Source: Romanomermis culicivorax (taxonomy: Eukaryota > Nematoda > Enoplea > Mermithida > Mermithidae). Taken from it: 64,000 nucleotides of DNA. Shown here piece by piece: positions 35,532-47,074 of this stretch (positions within the stretch are counted from its first letter, which is position 1; every line of letters begins with the position of its first letter). The stretch covers positions 1,533,985 through 1,597,984 of the forward strand of contig CAWUHX010000041.1 of assembly GCA_963922205.1 (NCBI GenBank), in the 5' to 3' direction. Made by a program: the position numbers and the translations under genes. The notes under the pieces are model-generated. The model saw only the letters and a list, made by a program, of their open reading frames with translations, ran no database searches and was not told where the DNA came from.

Positions 35532-36012
35532 ATGACGGTGGCCACGCCGAAATTTGTCTGACACCGGTTTTTGGGGGTTTTCATGATGAAGGGAAGAATT
35601 AATAAGTGAAATTATGCATGGGAAAAACGCCAAAGCGAAGTTATGGGAAAAAATTTGCATAATTATTATGCAGTGTGACACCGCCGTAGGGGTGGCCACT
35701 GCCATGACTAGCGAGTAGACATTAATTTTTCCTTTAAAATTTTCCTTAGGCTTAGGCTTAGGGTACAGCAGCTGCGCCCTAAGGGCGCAGCGCTGTTGAG
35801 GCTCTTCTAAATGAAGTTGTTTAGTTAACATAGTACCAAGGGTCTTAAAGGAATTCTCTCTAATTTTGACACTGCATAATAATTATGCAATTTTTTCCCA
35901 TAACTTCACTTTGGCGCTTTTCCCATGCATAATTTCGCTTGTTCTTTCTTCCCTTCATCATGAAAACCCCCGAAAACCGGCGTTAGACAAATTTCGGCGT
36001 GGCCACCGTCAT
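35532..36012. mobile_element. Family-E element with about 150-bp inverted repeats
   Basis: Left arm about 35532-35685 and right arm about 35868-36012 are inverted copies beginning ATGACGGTGGCCACGCCGAA. The centre holds CTTAGGCTTAGGCTTAGGG and hairpin CTGCGCCC-TAA-GGGCGCAG. 481 bp; a foldback-type MITE. Target duplication not resolved. Confidence 0.8.
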
Positions 36013-36335
36013 CTGTAAAAACTCCAATAAATTAAAACAGGTAATTCGCGAACAAAAGTTTTAAAATCGCACTCTGGAATGATGTCTTCAATTTCCACCT
36101 TCAATAAACGCAAAAGTTCAGATTGCAAATGTTTAAAAAATTCCAATCATCGAGAGAAAAAAATGAGAGAATTGATGAAAAATCTCTTTTTTCGGCGACA
36201 TAATTGACTGTAAACGATTAGAAAATGAAACGAGCGAACTTGATTGATAGAAACTGTTGAGCATTAGAAGAAAAAAGAAAGAAATTCATTAAATGCGAAT
36301 AAATACAAGCGTAAATGCGACTAATGCAGAAAAGC
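36013..36335. other. LINE 3' flank or intergenic
   Basis: Directly 3' of the LINE remnant (minus strand). It may include its 3' UTR; no tail was delimited. Confidence 0.4.
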
Positions 36336-37158
36336 TCATGGACGTGACAAAGGCACGTGCGAATTGAGCTTTAAAAAACGACTCAATTTAGACCGAAAAC
36401 AGGGCATATTGTTCGAATGAATGATATCATTGGGTAGGGAATTCCAAACATCAATATTTCGAGAGCAAAAATCATGTTTTAAAGCGTTAGAGTTTTTTTT
36501 CGATTTATACAATTTAAATAAGTTAGACGCGCGATAATTGAATGGACTCAAAGTGAAAAATAAGTCGGGTGGAATAACTTTAAATTTCTAAATTAAGAAC
36601 ATGTAAGACAGGTCGATACACGTACGTCTAAATGCAAGGTCATCAAGGCCAGATTTGTTGAGGCGCTCCTTATAGCTTAAATCTTTATATCCAAAAAGTC
36701 TTTTTGTAAAACCTTCGTTGAACTTTTTCTACCAATTTAGTATCCCCAACCAGACAAGGATTCCAGAGTGGTGAACCATATTCCAGGATAGGGAGAACAT
36801 AGGATTTAAAAGCCCTGATTTTTAATTCATTCAAGTTAGAGTGAAAACATTTTAAAATCAAATTTGCGACCTTAGATGCTTTTTTAATCACATAATTACA
36901 ATGGGCAGTTGCAGACAATTTTTCATTGAACATAACACCAAGATCCTTCATCTCTGAAACAGTAGGAATCAGAAAATCGTTTATATAATACTCAACTTTG
37001 GGGTTATTACTCCCAAGATGCAAAACAGAACATTTTTGTAGAGAAATAGATAATTGCCATTTCAATGACCATTCATAAACTTTGACAAGATCGCCTTGTA
37101 GTACTTCAGCATTTTTTGTAGCATTGAATATTTTCACATCATCAGCAAAAAGGTCGAA
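36336..37158 (-). pseudogene. 5'-truncated, frameshifted LINE reverse transcriptase (Jockey/CR1-like)
   Basis: The 3' part of a non-LTR retrotransposon RT. It opens at the catalytic box FDLFADDVKIFNA, then WSLKWQLS, LQKCSVLHLG, KDLGVMFNEKLSATAH, KASKVANLIL, LPILEYGSPLWNP and LVEKVQRRF, all usual for RTs of this group. After QRRFYKK the frame changes and continues as GYKDLSYKERLNKSGLDDLA. A further piece from about 36551 ends SNLFKLYKSKKN...RNIDVWNSLPNDI, the typical C-terminal stretch. Everything 5' of the FADD box (endonuclease and RT fingers) is missing: the sequence joins abruptly to another repeat at about 37159. A frameshift plus truncation mean it is dead. Confidence 0.88.
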
Positions 37159-37394
37159 GTAGACATGCTAACGGCCGCGCCTGATAGAATATAGTTATCA
37201 TCATACCCATGACCGGCGCGAAGCGCCGGAAAATTTTGAGATTTTGACCTTCTAAAGTCCACCAAAAAACGCATCTTTGAAATTTTTTCCACAATGAGAA
37301 CCATACCCAAGATTTTTTTCCTCATTTCGAAATTTTTTTCCTCAAAAGACCCCATTTGGGGAAAAAACGGTGGTCCGTGCACAAAAAAAACGCT
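37159..37394 (-). mobile_element. Word-type element end with CCCCAAATGGGG word
   Basis: Minus strand reads CAGCGTTTTTTTTGTGCACG, then CCCCAAATGGGG, repeated GAGGAAAAAAA and CTCAT, then a body with GC hairpin CCGGCGC-TTC-GCGCCGG (37213-37229). The CAGCG terminus matches word-C elements but the inner words differ. It abuts the LINE breakpoint. Confidence 0.6.
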
Positions 37395-37689
37395 GGTCAC
37401 CGATTACTGGGTTAGGCGCCAAAACTCGCATTTAGTCGACTTCCATACAGTAGAAACGACAGTATGTTAATTGTTTTGGGATTTGCTGCCATTACGTTAA
37501 ATCAAATAATAAATTTTGGCCACAAACTCATTCTATCGATGTAAACTCAACATGATTTTGTCAGCAAGTTCAATCTTTAATGGATTAACCACTGATTCAT
37601 TTGTTTTTTTCAAGTCTTGTACCTATTAAGCTTTGAAAGCGAATGAAGTTCGGTAAGTATCGAATTTCTAGTTTCTTGTGAGTTGTGAC

Positions 37690-38089
37690 CATACATGCAC
37701 AGCATAGAAATTCTGCTGGGGGTCAGCCAAGACAGAGGGTGAGAAACAATTTTTTTTTTCATTGTTGATAATGAAAAGAAAGGTCTAAGAAAGTCTTTTA
37801 ACATCCAAGCGGCATATTCTTCAACCTATATTAGTCAGATATGTGAAATTATTTGCTTAGACAGAACTTTTTAAAGTTTTTATGTTACTTTTTTGGAATC
37901 AAGTATATTTGTTTTAAAAAATTGTCAAATTGCTGCATAATTTCCATTTTTATAAAGACTATCTCTTCTCTCTTGCTCATTTTCCTTCGTCATCTTCTCA
38001 ATCATTGCTGGAAAAGTCAAATCTGCTGGGGGTCAGCAAGAATCTGCTTGGGGTCAAAACTCCCCAAACCCCACCCACGTGCATGCATG
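37690..38089 (+). mobile_element. CATACATGCAC-ended MITE (family A) with two 21-bp units
   Basis: 400 bp with perfect GTTGTGAC duplication (37682-37689, 38090-38097). Right end CACGTGCATGCATG. Only two AATCTGCTNGGGGTCA units, against four and three in the other copies. Confidence 0.9.
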
Positions 38090-38099
38090 GTTGTGACAT

Positions 38100-38590
38100 A
38101 GGCAGGGCCGTTATTAGGGGGGCGAGCTGGAAGGCTGCCCAGGCCCGTTAAAAATTTTTTAGTCTATGCCAGAAGAATGCCCTTTTTAGCGGCCCTTAAT
38201 AAAATTTTCTATTTTTGTATACAAACAATATTCCAGAAACATAATTTTGGTGATTGTTTATTAAATTCTTTTGCTATTAGCAGGATGTCCAGCAAACTAG
38301 AAAAGCAGGGAAAGTATGTTTGTGACCGAAAAAAGATGAAATGAAGATTACATTGCTTGTTTAGTTACCGCGCGTGCGCACTCTATACTGTATTACGTGA
38401 AAAAACGCGGCAATTAAAGTTTGACGGAATTGAACTCTATTTGTTAGGAATATTAGAAAGTGGTTCTCATTTAACGAAAAAAAATTTGGGAGTTGAGATC
38501 GTGATACAATTGGTGGGCTTTGGAAAGTTGAAATCTCAAATTTGGCGCATCGCGCCGTGCGCATGCCATTTGCTCAGTTAGACTATAGAT
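38100..38590. other. Fragments of a CAGGGCCGT-ended element and of family H
   Basis: CAGGGCCGTTATTAGGGGGG at about 38104 resembles the left end of the 28493 element. About 38310-38590 is a family-H copy lacking its left end, with GC hairpin at 38543-38557. Confidence 0.55.
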
Positions 38591-38599
38591 TGTTATGAT

Positions 38600-39481
38600 T
38601 AGAGCACGGATTCTTAAGTGCAAAAAAAGTCCAAATTAAGTGCCTAATTAAGTGCAAAAAAATGGCAAATTAAGTGCACAGTTAAGTGCAAAAAAACCAA
38701 TTTCACACTAATTTCTGGATTTAATAAATTGCAATGAGACGTTTTAATGGCAGCAAACTGTCAAGTTTAGTTGAAAAGAAACTTATTAAACATAACAATA
38801 TTCATCATTTCAATATTTTCAAATGTTAAGCTTTGATGGCGATCAGACAGTATTAATTTATATTGAGGAAACAAACGCTCTACGTCGTGAACAACATTTT
38901 AAATTTAAATTCCGGATTGGAGTCAGAAACAAACCATTGAAGATCAGGATTTCGGCCAAGACTGCTTGTATATTTTCCACGGGCAAATCCATTCAAAAAA
39001 TCAGACGCATCACTGAAAATTTTCCACTGTTGATCTTTCATTAAACCTTATTTTTCAAGTTTTTAACTATGTTTCTTCAAGTTTTTAACTATTTTTCTTC
39101 AAGTTTTTAACTAAAAACGTTTTTAACTTTTAAAAAGTTAAAAATAGTTAAAAAGTTTTTAACTTAAAAAAAGGTTTTTAAGTCTAAAAAAGTTGAAACT
39201 AGTTAAAAAGTTAAAAATAGTTAAAAAGTTCTTAACTTTTTAACTTTTTTTAACCATGTTTTTTCAAGTTTTTAATTAAAAACTATGCATTTAGGTGCAA
39301 CTTTTACAAAAAGTTTAAATTAAGTGCAATTAAGTGCAAGACCCCCAAATGAAGTGCAATTAAGTGCTGTTAATTAGCATTCTTTTGCATCAGACACCAT
39401 GGATAATTGCATTTCTAAGGATGGGAAGTATATTCCATCAAAACAAAAGATTAAGTGCAGCACTTAAAAATCCGTGCTCTA
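38600..39481. mobile_element. hAT-like MITE with TTAAGTGC words
   Basis: 882 bp, TIR TAGAGCACGGATT and perfect GTTATGAT duplication (38592-38599, 39482-39489). Subterminal TTAAGTGC occurs five times at left and at least four at right. The centre is an array of GTTTTTAACT in both orientations (39055-39275). The frame at 38823-39044 has no known domain. Confidence 0.9.
39055..39275. repeat. AGTTTTTAACT array inside the hAT-like MITE
   Basis: About a dozen copies of AAGTTTTTAACT or its complement in alternating runs, able to fold extensively. Confidence 0.8.
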
Positions 39482-41369
39482 GTTATGATGTAGTTATTTT
39501 TGTTGCAAGATAAACATTGCATGATAGGCCAAATTTGCATTTTCAAAGTTCACAACCCCAAAATTTCCCCTGCTCTTTGCACTGGTTTTAAGCATCAATA
39601 TCATTATCTGGCTTTAGCTAGATGCACATAGGAAATCTAGAATCATTACTCAATTAACATTTGTTAGTGCATCTATAGTCTGTTTTTTAAAATGCTTGTA
39701 ACCGGAAAAAGATTAAATAAAGTCTACATTGTTTGTCCAATTACCGCGTGTGCGCACACTATACTGTATTACGGGAAAAAACGCGACAGTTGAAATTTGG
39801 CAAAATTGAAGTCTATTGGTTACGGAATGCGACAAGGGCCATTTGATTTTTCAAGAAATTTTTTTGAAAAACCGGTGTAATAGAAAACGTTTGATTTTCA
39901 ACCAAATTTTTTTGAAAAACCCGATATAATTTTCCAGAAAGCGAATCAGCTTTCAAAATCTTATCGACTTTTTCAAGAAATTATCAAGTTTTTCAAAAAA
40001 TATATCGGTTTTTTCAAATACTGTAGGCAAAATCTATCGGTTTTTTCGAAAAAAAACGTATCGGTATTTTCAATTGGCAAATTTGATTGGCTGAAAATGC
40101 CAGTCACGTGATGATCGTTGATTGGTCAATAGGCGTTTCTTGATGTCTTCCGATTGGCTGGGCACTTATTTGTTTGCGCAGGGCCGATTTCCATTTTTTG
40201 CGTTGCTTAATGGTTTTATGGTCATTCGGTATTCCGGAGCAGGGAAATTGCGATTGTTTGCGATCACTTCAACGATTTTTGTGGATATTTTGAATTTCAA
40301 TCGTCGCAGCCTTTTTCTCAGCTTATTTCTGCGATATAGTTGATTTTTAAGGTATATTAGGGGGAAACCATTTATTTCAATTTTAGGCTTTGTTTAAAGT
40401 CAACAATTAAATTTTGGAAAGATTATCTGTGTTTCGCGATGCTCTTATTGAAGTTTTGACATTGGGGAGAATCGAATCGTGTGCAGAAAGAATTTATTGA
40501 CGTCGAAAATTTACATAATGAGGTTTTTGATAGATCCATGGCGCAGGGCTGCAAAAAACCCACTCATCAAAATGGATTTTGGTGGGTTTTTGTCAATGGA
40601 TTTTGGTGGGTTTTTGCTGAAGTTTTCTGTGGAGTTAGTTGGTATTCGAATCCAGAGTATTGCTGGTCACTTCAAAATAACCTAAAATATATAAGCTGTC
40701 AGCTAGGATCAAGTAAAACGAGAAAAATTACTCGAAATCCATTTTGGACAAAAGCGATTCTGAAAAAGTATTATTTTCTCCGAAATACAGCGGTATATAT
40801 GGCTTTTACCTGTTAATGTCTGGAAGAGTGCTCTACCATCCAAATTAACCTCCTCACATAAAACTTATTTGTCGACATCTCAGTGGTACATAAGCGATGA
40901 CCAGGTGTGCCGAAAATTTCACAATTTTCATTCGAAGTGTCATCAATGAGCTTGCAGGCTATAGTAATGCCCTGCCTAGTTGTAGTTCAAAAGAACTTAA
41001 TTAACCAGGACTATCCTGCTGCATTTTGATTGATGAAAGTAAACATGTCCGTGTATTCCGACCGTATATAATGCACCAAAAACTGGAGGGTGTAATGCAC
41101 ATCTGTAAGAAGTCCGACCAGATGGGGGGAATGGAGTAAACTAATTTTTGGGGGTCCTAAAAAACGAAAATTCTCCCAAAAAAGCTACTTTTTTCCAAAT
41201 TTTTTTGATTTGGGTGGTCTCCCCTAATCACGGGAATAATGTTATGCAAAATGCACTGATATGACCCCATCACGTTATAGTTTTTGTCAAAATGGGAAAT
41301 GACGGATGTTCTTACTGATTGAAATCATAATTTTTGGTTGATTTTGGTTGCCTTTCTGCACACCTCTAA

Positions 41370-42407
41370 AGGCCCTGTCATACTTCGCCGCGGGGTACTT
41401 CGCGGCGCCGCTTTTTTACTTTTGGATTTTGCTCTTCTCAAAAAAATTGTATTGCTCGTCTCGACAAATGCAAAATACGAAAAAGATGAAAAATACGAAA
41501 AAAATCGAAAAATAAAAAGCGCAAAAGAAAAATAAAAATCAATCATTCCTGCACGGTGCAGATAAAAGCTTGCAAAAAAGCCAAGCCTAAAGATTTTGCT
41601 TCGATTTGCTTCTCATTCCAACGATTAATAGCCCTTGAACTGCTGAGAAATATCAATTTATATAAATTGATTTTGAAAAATTGAATATATATACACGATT
41701 ATTCATTCACATATGTGCTATATACAGGATCCAGATCAGATCTGGGTCCGGTCGGACCTGCTGTTTAGGACCCAGATTCAAAGTGGATCCATCTCCTTTC
41801 CCTAGTACTCGGGAAATCGGGACGTTCAGGGAATAGAGACTAATGCATTTTTCGGGGAAATAAAAAATTTATTCATTATTCGGGGAATCGGGACCTACGG
41901 GAAATATGAACTTTCGGACAATTGGGATATTTGCGGAAAAGGAACGTTGGGGGAATAAAGACACAATCGAAATGGAGTACACTTGCTGTAGGAACATGTT
42001 TACAAGTACTTTGCATATTTATAATTTTTACACATTATAATGCCTTCATTGCAAATTGAGTGATCAACTTCTTAGTAAATCTTCATTGAAAATTAAGTAA
42101 TCAATTTGGTAAAATAATTTGACGAGTGTCAGAATTCACCATTCAAGTGAAAAATATGATTCAACTACATGTATAAATGTCACAGTATGCAACAATATAT
42201 TACAACAACAGTATGCTGCAACTTTAGAACACATAACTTGTTCGAAAATTTTGATTCAGTTGAAACTTGATGGCGGCGCCGCAAAAATTACAAAAACCTA
42301 TTCATACTTCAAAGGTGGTACCGCACGGCATCAGCCAGTGCCGCCTTTTAGTATGGATAGAACAACCGGCGCCGCGCGGTACCACGCGATGAAGTATGAT
42401 AGGGCCT
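41370..42407. mobile_element. Harbinger-type non-autonomous element
   Basis: 1038 bp, TIR AGGCCCTGTCATACTTCG and inverted AGGCCCTATCATACTTCA, extending about 40 bp with GCGGCGCCG. TAA duplication (41367-41369, 42408-42410). The interior includes GATCCAGATC and GGGAATCGGGAC repeats (41730-41950). Nested in the 5.6-kb element. Confidence 0.75.
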
Positions 42408-42434
42408 TAAGACGTCCAGCAGGTTAGGGGGTAC

Positions 42435-42846
42435 CATACATGCACGTGGGGGGGGGGTTTGACCCCCAGCAGATTTTTATTGACCCCCAGCAGATTCTTG
42501 CTGACCCCCAGCAGATTTGAATTTTCCAGCAATTATTGAGAAGATGACGAAGGAAAATGAGCAAGAGAGAAGAGAAAGTCGAGATAAAAATGGAAATGAT
42601 ACTGTAGTTAGACAATTTTTCTAAACAAATCATACTTGATTTTAAAAAAGTAACATGAAAACTTGAAATAGTGCTGTCTAAGCAAGTAATTTAACATATG
42701 TGACTAATATACGTTGAAAAATATGCTGCTTGGATGTTAAAAGACTTTAAGACTTTTCCTTTCGCTATCAAGAACGAAAAAAATTTTTGTATACCACCCC
42801 CTGTCCTGGCTGACTCCCAGCAGAATTTCCGTGCTGTGCATGTATG
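42435..42846 (-). mobile_element. Family-A MITE, inverted, with three 21-bp units
   Basis: 412 bp, perfect GGGGGTAC duplication (42427-42434, 42847-42854). Three CCCCCAGCAGATT units near 42463-42525. Confidence 0.88.
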
Positions 42847-43704
42847 GGGGGTACCCATTTTTATCAAAATCTCGGGGCTCTCTAAAAGAGTCGTAAAACA
42901 GCCGAAAATTTTCTAAGAAAGCCAAAAAATGCTATGTTCACCCAATTTTTTTGACTGGAGAGAGGATCCTCTCCACAATCTCCCCCGAATTACAGGTATG
43001 CTCTCGAAGTTCAAAATTTCTATGACTGTTGCTGTTTTGCTTGAATTTGTACTAAATGGTTCATTTTTAGTCCATTTTTTGTATTCTAGGTGATTGGAAA
43101 CCTCAAAACATTCATGGCCCAGTCAAGACTTTTCAAAAATATTGGAGTCAATATAGCCCGATAAATAACTAGTAAACTCGAAAAATACAAAAATCATGTC
43201 AAAAAACGTATTAGTGTGGCAAAAAGTCAGAACCCAGCGAATTTTTCGCCTAAGAAAACCTATCCTCGGGTCAGCAGCGTTTTTTGGTGGAGGGCCAGAG
43301 TAAAACAGAAAAAGTGTATCTTGTCCTCGAAAAATGTCTCAAACCTAAAAAGCACGTTTGAGTCCCACAAAGCCCATAAAATGTTGATTTAACAGCTGCC
43401 CTGATCTCAGGTGTCCTGTGGGGTTTTTCTAGTGGTGTCACTGATATATTGGTGCCATTGACAATGGAAATTTGTGAACATTATTTAGGCCGGAATAATT
43501 TTCTGGATATTAAATTGGGACGGTGTTCGGAAAGTCAGATCAATTTGCATCAATTAGATGCTTCGCAAATGACTTTCTATTTTGTTTATTCAGAGATGGG
43601 TTTTTTAGTTCTTTAGCTAGCTAACGACAAGGGCATAATTGAAATCAAGTTGTAAACGAATTTACATTTTTCGTGTTTATATTCCAATTTATATTTTATA
43701 TTCC

Positions 43705-43822
43705 AATTAATATATAAACTATAAAATACAATTAATATATAAACTATAAAATACAATTAATATATAAACTATAAAATACAATTAATATATAAACTATAAA
43801 ATACAATTAATATATAAACTAT
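43705..43822. repeat. 25-bp tandem array, 4.7 copies
   Basis: Perfect head-to-tail units AATTAATATATAAACTATAA + AATAC, starting at 43705, 43730, 43755, 43780 and 43805. Confidence 0.95.
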
Positions 43823-45781
43823 ATAACTATAATCCAAGTTTATATTCCAATTTTGCTTAATGTTACTGGGCGATCAACTTTTTCAGCTGTGTATCGAAGA
43901 TCATCCCTGATGTCATCGAATCAGCACTTTTGAATCAGCAAAGATTTTTCGTTATTAGATATCATGCTAGAGGTGAGATACCAAGTCCTGAAAAATTTTC
44001 AGCCCGAATTTGTTTAAGAACATTCAATTCTTGGAATTAAATTTGGTTGGAATCATAAGATTTGCCTTTTCAAGTCAGAATCTATTTTGAAATTAATAGG
44101 CCCGTGAAAAGCTTCAAAACGGTGGAGTTCTGCATTTTTTGTGTTGAAAAAACAATTATTTGTAGTCCATATGAGGAAGTTCTTGCAGCTAGAGAATTAT
44201 TAAGTATTGAAAAATTTTGCAATCAGTCTCAGTCGGCAATAATTGATTGTAAATGAAACTTTCAAAGATTTAAGATCAAATATCCCTATTGATTCCAAAC
44301 ATTTTCGTTTTATTTTCGCAGAGAGTTCGGATTTTTGGATGAATTTGTTAAGCGCTTCATTGACCGCCACCGTAGGTCAATCAGCCACTCAGAAATGAAA
44401 ACCCTGCTGTGACGTTTTTGGCAACAGCAGGCAGAAGTTAGGCGCCACCAGTGACAAAAATCTTCACGATGACAGTCAAAGGAAAACGCCACTAGTAAAA
44501 TTCATCAACGCATCGACGAAAAATTTCGAGAAAAAATGAAAATATTCCAGCTTTTATTTTGAAATCTGTACAAATTATTTACGAGATTACCTGTTTTGCA
44601 TGACTTTTTGCTTTGAATTCCTCAAATTTTGTATTTTTTTTATCACATTCATCACATATTTCATGGAATTTTTCCTTTCTTGTGAAAGCCTTTATTGCTT
44701 AGTAAAGCTTTTATATTACTGCAAGATGTAGAATTGGAGTCTGCTTTCATGAAATGTTCAAGAACTGTGAATGGCAAATTATTTGAACGAGCCTTTCCGC
44801 GGAATGCTTGCTCTAAAGATTGTTTGATTGAGAACGCAGTACCATGGAACGCATAGCTTACCAAAAAGTAGTTGATTTTCCTATTTGAATCGTAACAACT
44901 CCAAAACGATGGATTTCAGCATTTGTGTAGGAAAAAAATTTGACCATTTGAAATTAAGTTGTAGGGCATATCTCACGCAGTGCGTCGCTGGAAAGCAATA
45001 ATAATGGAAATTGAGGTACGAAGGCGTTCAGATATGTGCTCGGCCAATCGGAAGACATCAACAGCCGCCTATCGACCCATCAACGATCATCACGTGACTG
45101 ACTGGGATTTTCAGCCAATCAAATTTGCGAATTGAAAACCCGATGCGTTTTCATTTTGAAAAAACCGATAGATTTTACCTACAGTATCTGAAAAAACCGA
45201 TATATTTTTTGAAAAACTTGATAATTTCTTGAAAAAGTCAATAAGATTTTGATAACTGATTTGATTTCTGGGAAATTATATCGGGTTTTTCAAAAAAATT
45301 CCGTTGAAAATCAAACGTTTCCTTTTACACCAGCTTTTTAAAGAAAATTTATTGGAAAATCAAATGGCCCTTGTCGCATCCCTTAATTGGTTATAGGAAA
45401 AAAGTTGGAAATGAGAAAAAAAATTTGAAATGGTTCTCATTTAATGAAAAAAATGTGGGAGTTGAGATCGTGATACAATTGGTGTGCTTTGGGAAGCTGA
45501 AATTCGGCGCATCGCGCCTCAGCGCCGGTGATTTGCTGAGTTTTCCCTGCGTAGAGCGAATATTTTTTAGCCGCGCGAAAGTTTTTATGACATTTCTCGC
45601 ACTGGATGTAAATTATTTTTAAGAGTTATCGAGTTAAGTTAGGAGTTTAGTCACAGTTTACCGCCGCCAGTTAATCGATTCCTAACATACAGTCAACAAC
45701 GATGTTATCTCGGCACGAAATTCTGCATGCTTACTTACTTTCAGCATTTTCGCGTTACAAGCATTTTGAAAAACCAGACTA

Positions 45782-46828
45782 TATATAGATCTATTTCTAT
45801 TCTTTATAGATCTATTTCGTCTCTAATTAATATTTAACATTTTTGAAGAGTAATTAGGATTTTAACTTTTCTGCTGATATTATTATGTTTGCCAACATGA
45901 TGATTGTTATAAAGTTATCATTAATGAATATTAAGAAGCATTTTGAAAGCTCACTTTTAGTTAATATCTTTGGATACTGAGAACTAGTAGTAATGCACTG
46001 AGATTTACTGTTGATCGAAAAACAGCTAAAGCATAGCCATCGTATGAGAGATCCTTTGTACGACATTAATTATTTTGTAAATAACGAAATTGAAACGAAT
46101 TTCAGTAAATTCTATTTTTCTTGGTGTTTAAATTTTTCTACGTTATTCTCCGTTCATTTTGAAATGATCGATGCAGCGAGGTCGCAGCCAAACTTTTAAT
46201 CAAAATTATGGAACTCTCGTTTACTCTATTCAATGAATTTTTGCTTCGTGATACAGACACTTTGATGATCATTCTTTTTAAGACACGATTTCTGAGAGAT
46301 TCCTTCTGTTCCATTGACCTATGATAAGTTGAAAATTAATAATAAAATGAGATATTTTCATGAATTTTACGCGCCAAGTATCGTGGCATTCATTTCGCAT
46401 AAAAGTCAAAATTTGCATTGCTACATTACTCTAAAGTTTAGAATTTTTACATTTTTAGACATTTTTTACCCTGGATATGTGTTTCGAAATATCACAGCTC
46501 AGAAAAAGCGTCACACTGTAGCCAGATATTCATTACATGCAGAAGACAATGGACTATATTCAGATATAAAAAAATTTCAGTTCTTTACTTTACACTTTTT
46601 ATGTTGTTTTAAAGTATTGAAAAATAAGTCAAAATGAAACGAAAAACTCATTCGAAACCTTACTGGGCCACTTTCCCATGAGATGCCGCAGAATTTTTTT
46701 CTCCATTTCTGTAGCTGTTAATGTCGAACACATTGTGATAAAATTTCAGTCTGATTAATGTACCATTTTGGGAGCTATAAGTATCTGCACATTCTGAAAG
46801 TTGGTACAAAAAAGCCAATTAACTCTAC
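45782..46828. other. Intergenic, nothing recognised
   Basis: Frames at 46011-46199 and 46314-46637 show no known domain. Confidence 0.45.
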
Positions 46829-47074
46829 CACAGTTTGTTTTTCTTGAAATGCTTCTAAATAATGAAAGTGGAAAGCAAGTAGTATTTCAGATCTTCACGA
46901 TTTTCTAATAAACAATATATCTTATAAGACTAGAAATTCGTTAGCATACAGACCTAACCTTCAACAATTTTTCGAATGAAAAATTTTACCGTAAGAGCTG
47001 TATGTGAACGATCTTGACGACAGTACTGATTTGTGCCTTTTTTTATTTGGAAGTATTTTATGAAAAGCAGACTA
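46829..47074 (+). mobile_element. Family-G MITE, copy 2
   Basis: Collinear with 4584-4828 (TTTCTTGAAATGCTTCTAAA to AAAAGCAGACTA). The left end is slightly decayed. Confidence 0.75.

Larger units (their letters stand above)
39823..45385. mobile_element. 5.6-kb long-TIR DNA transposon
   Basis: Terminal inverted repeats of about 340 bp (39823-40165 and about 45045-45385), both with ATGCGACAAGGGCCATTTGA and an inner CACGTGATGATCGTTGAT. Perfect 8-bp duplication ATTGGTTA (39815-39822, 45386-45393). Long TIRs with 8-bp duplication would fit Mutator-like, P-like or hAT-like; I cannot decide. Frames in the interior (e.g. 40481-40816, 44062-44256, 44864-44661) match no transposase I recognise. It carries insertions at 41370-42407 and 42435-42846 and a 25-bp tandem array. 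Confidence 0.85.
39677..45781 (+). mobile_element. Family-H MITE split by a 5.6-kb insertion
   Basis: Left part 39677-39822 (TAGTCTGTTTTTTAAAATGC, TA flank) and right part 45386-45781 (ending CCAGACTA, TA flank). After removing the insert and one duplication the length is about 534 bp, against 516 for the intact copy at 13606-14121. Confidence 0.85.

Noticed and set aside
40122-40816. Possible transposase in the 5.6-kb element
   Set aside because: Short frames without a DDE, RNase-H-like, THAP or zinc-finger pattern that I can see.
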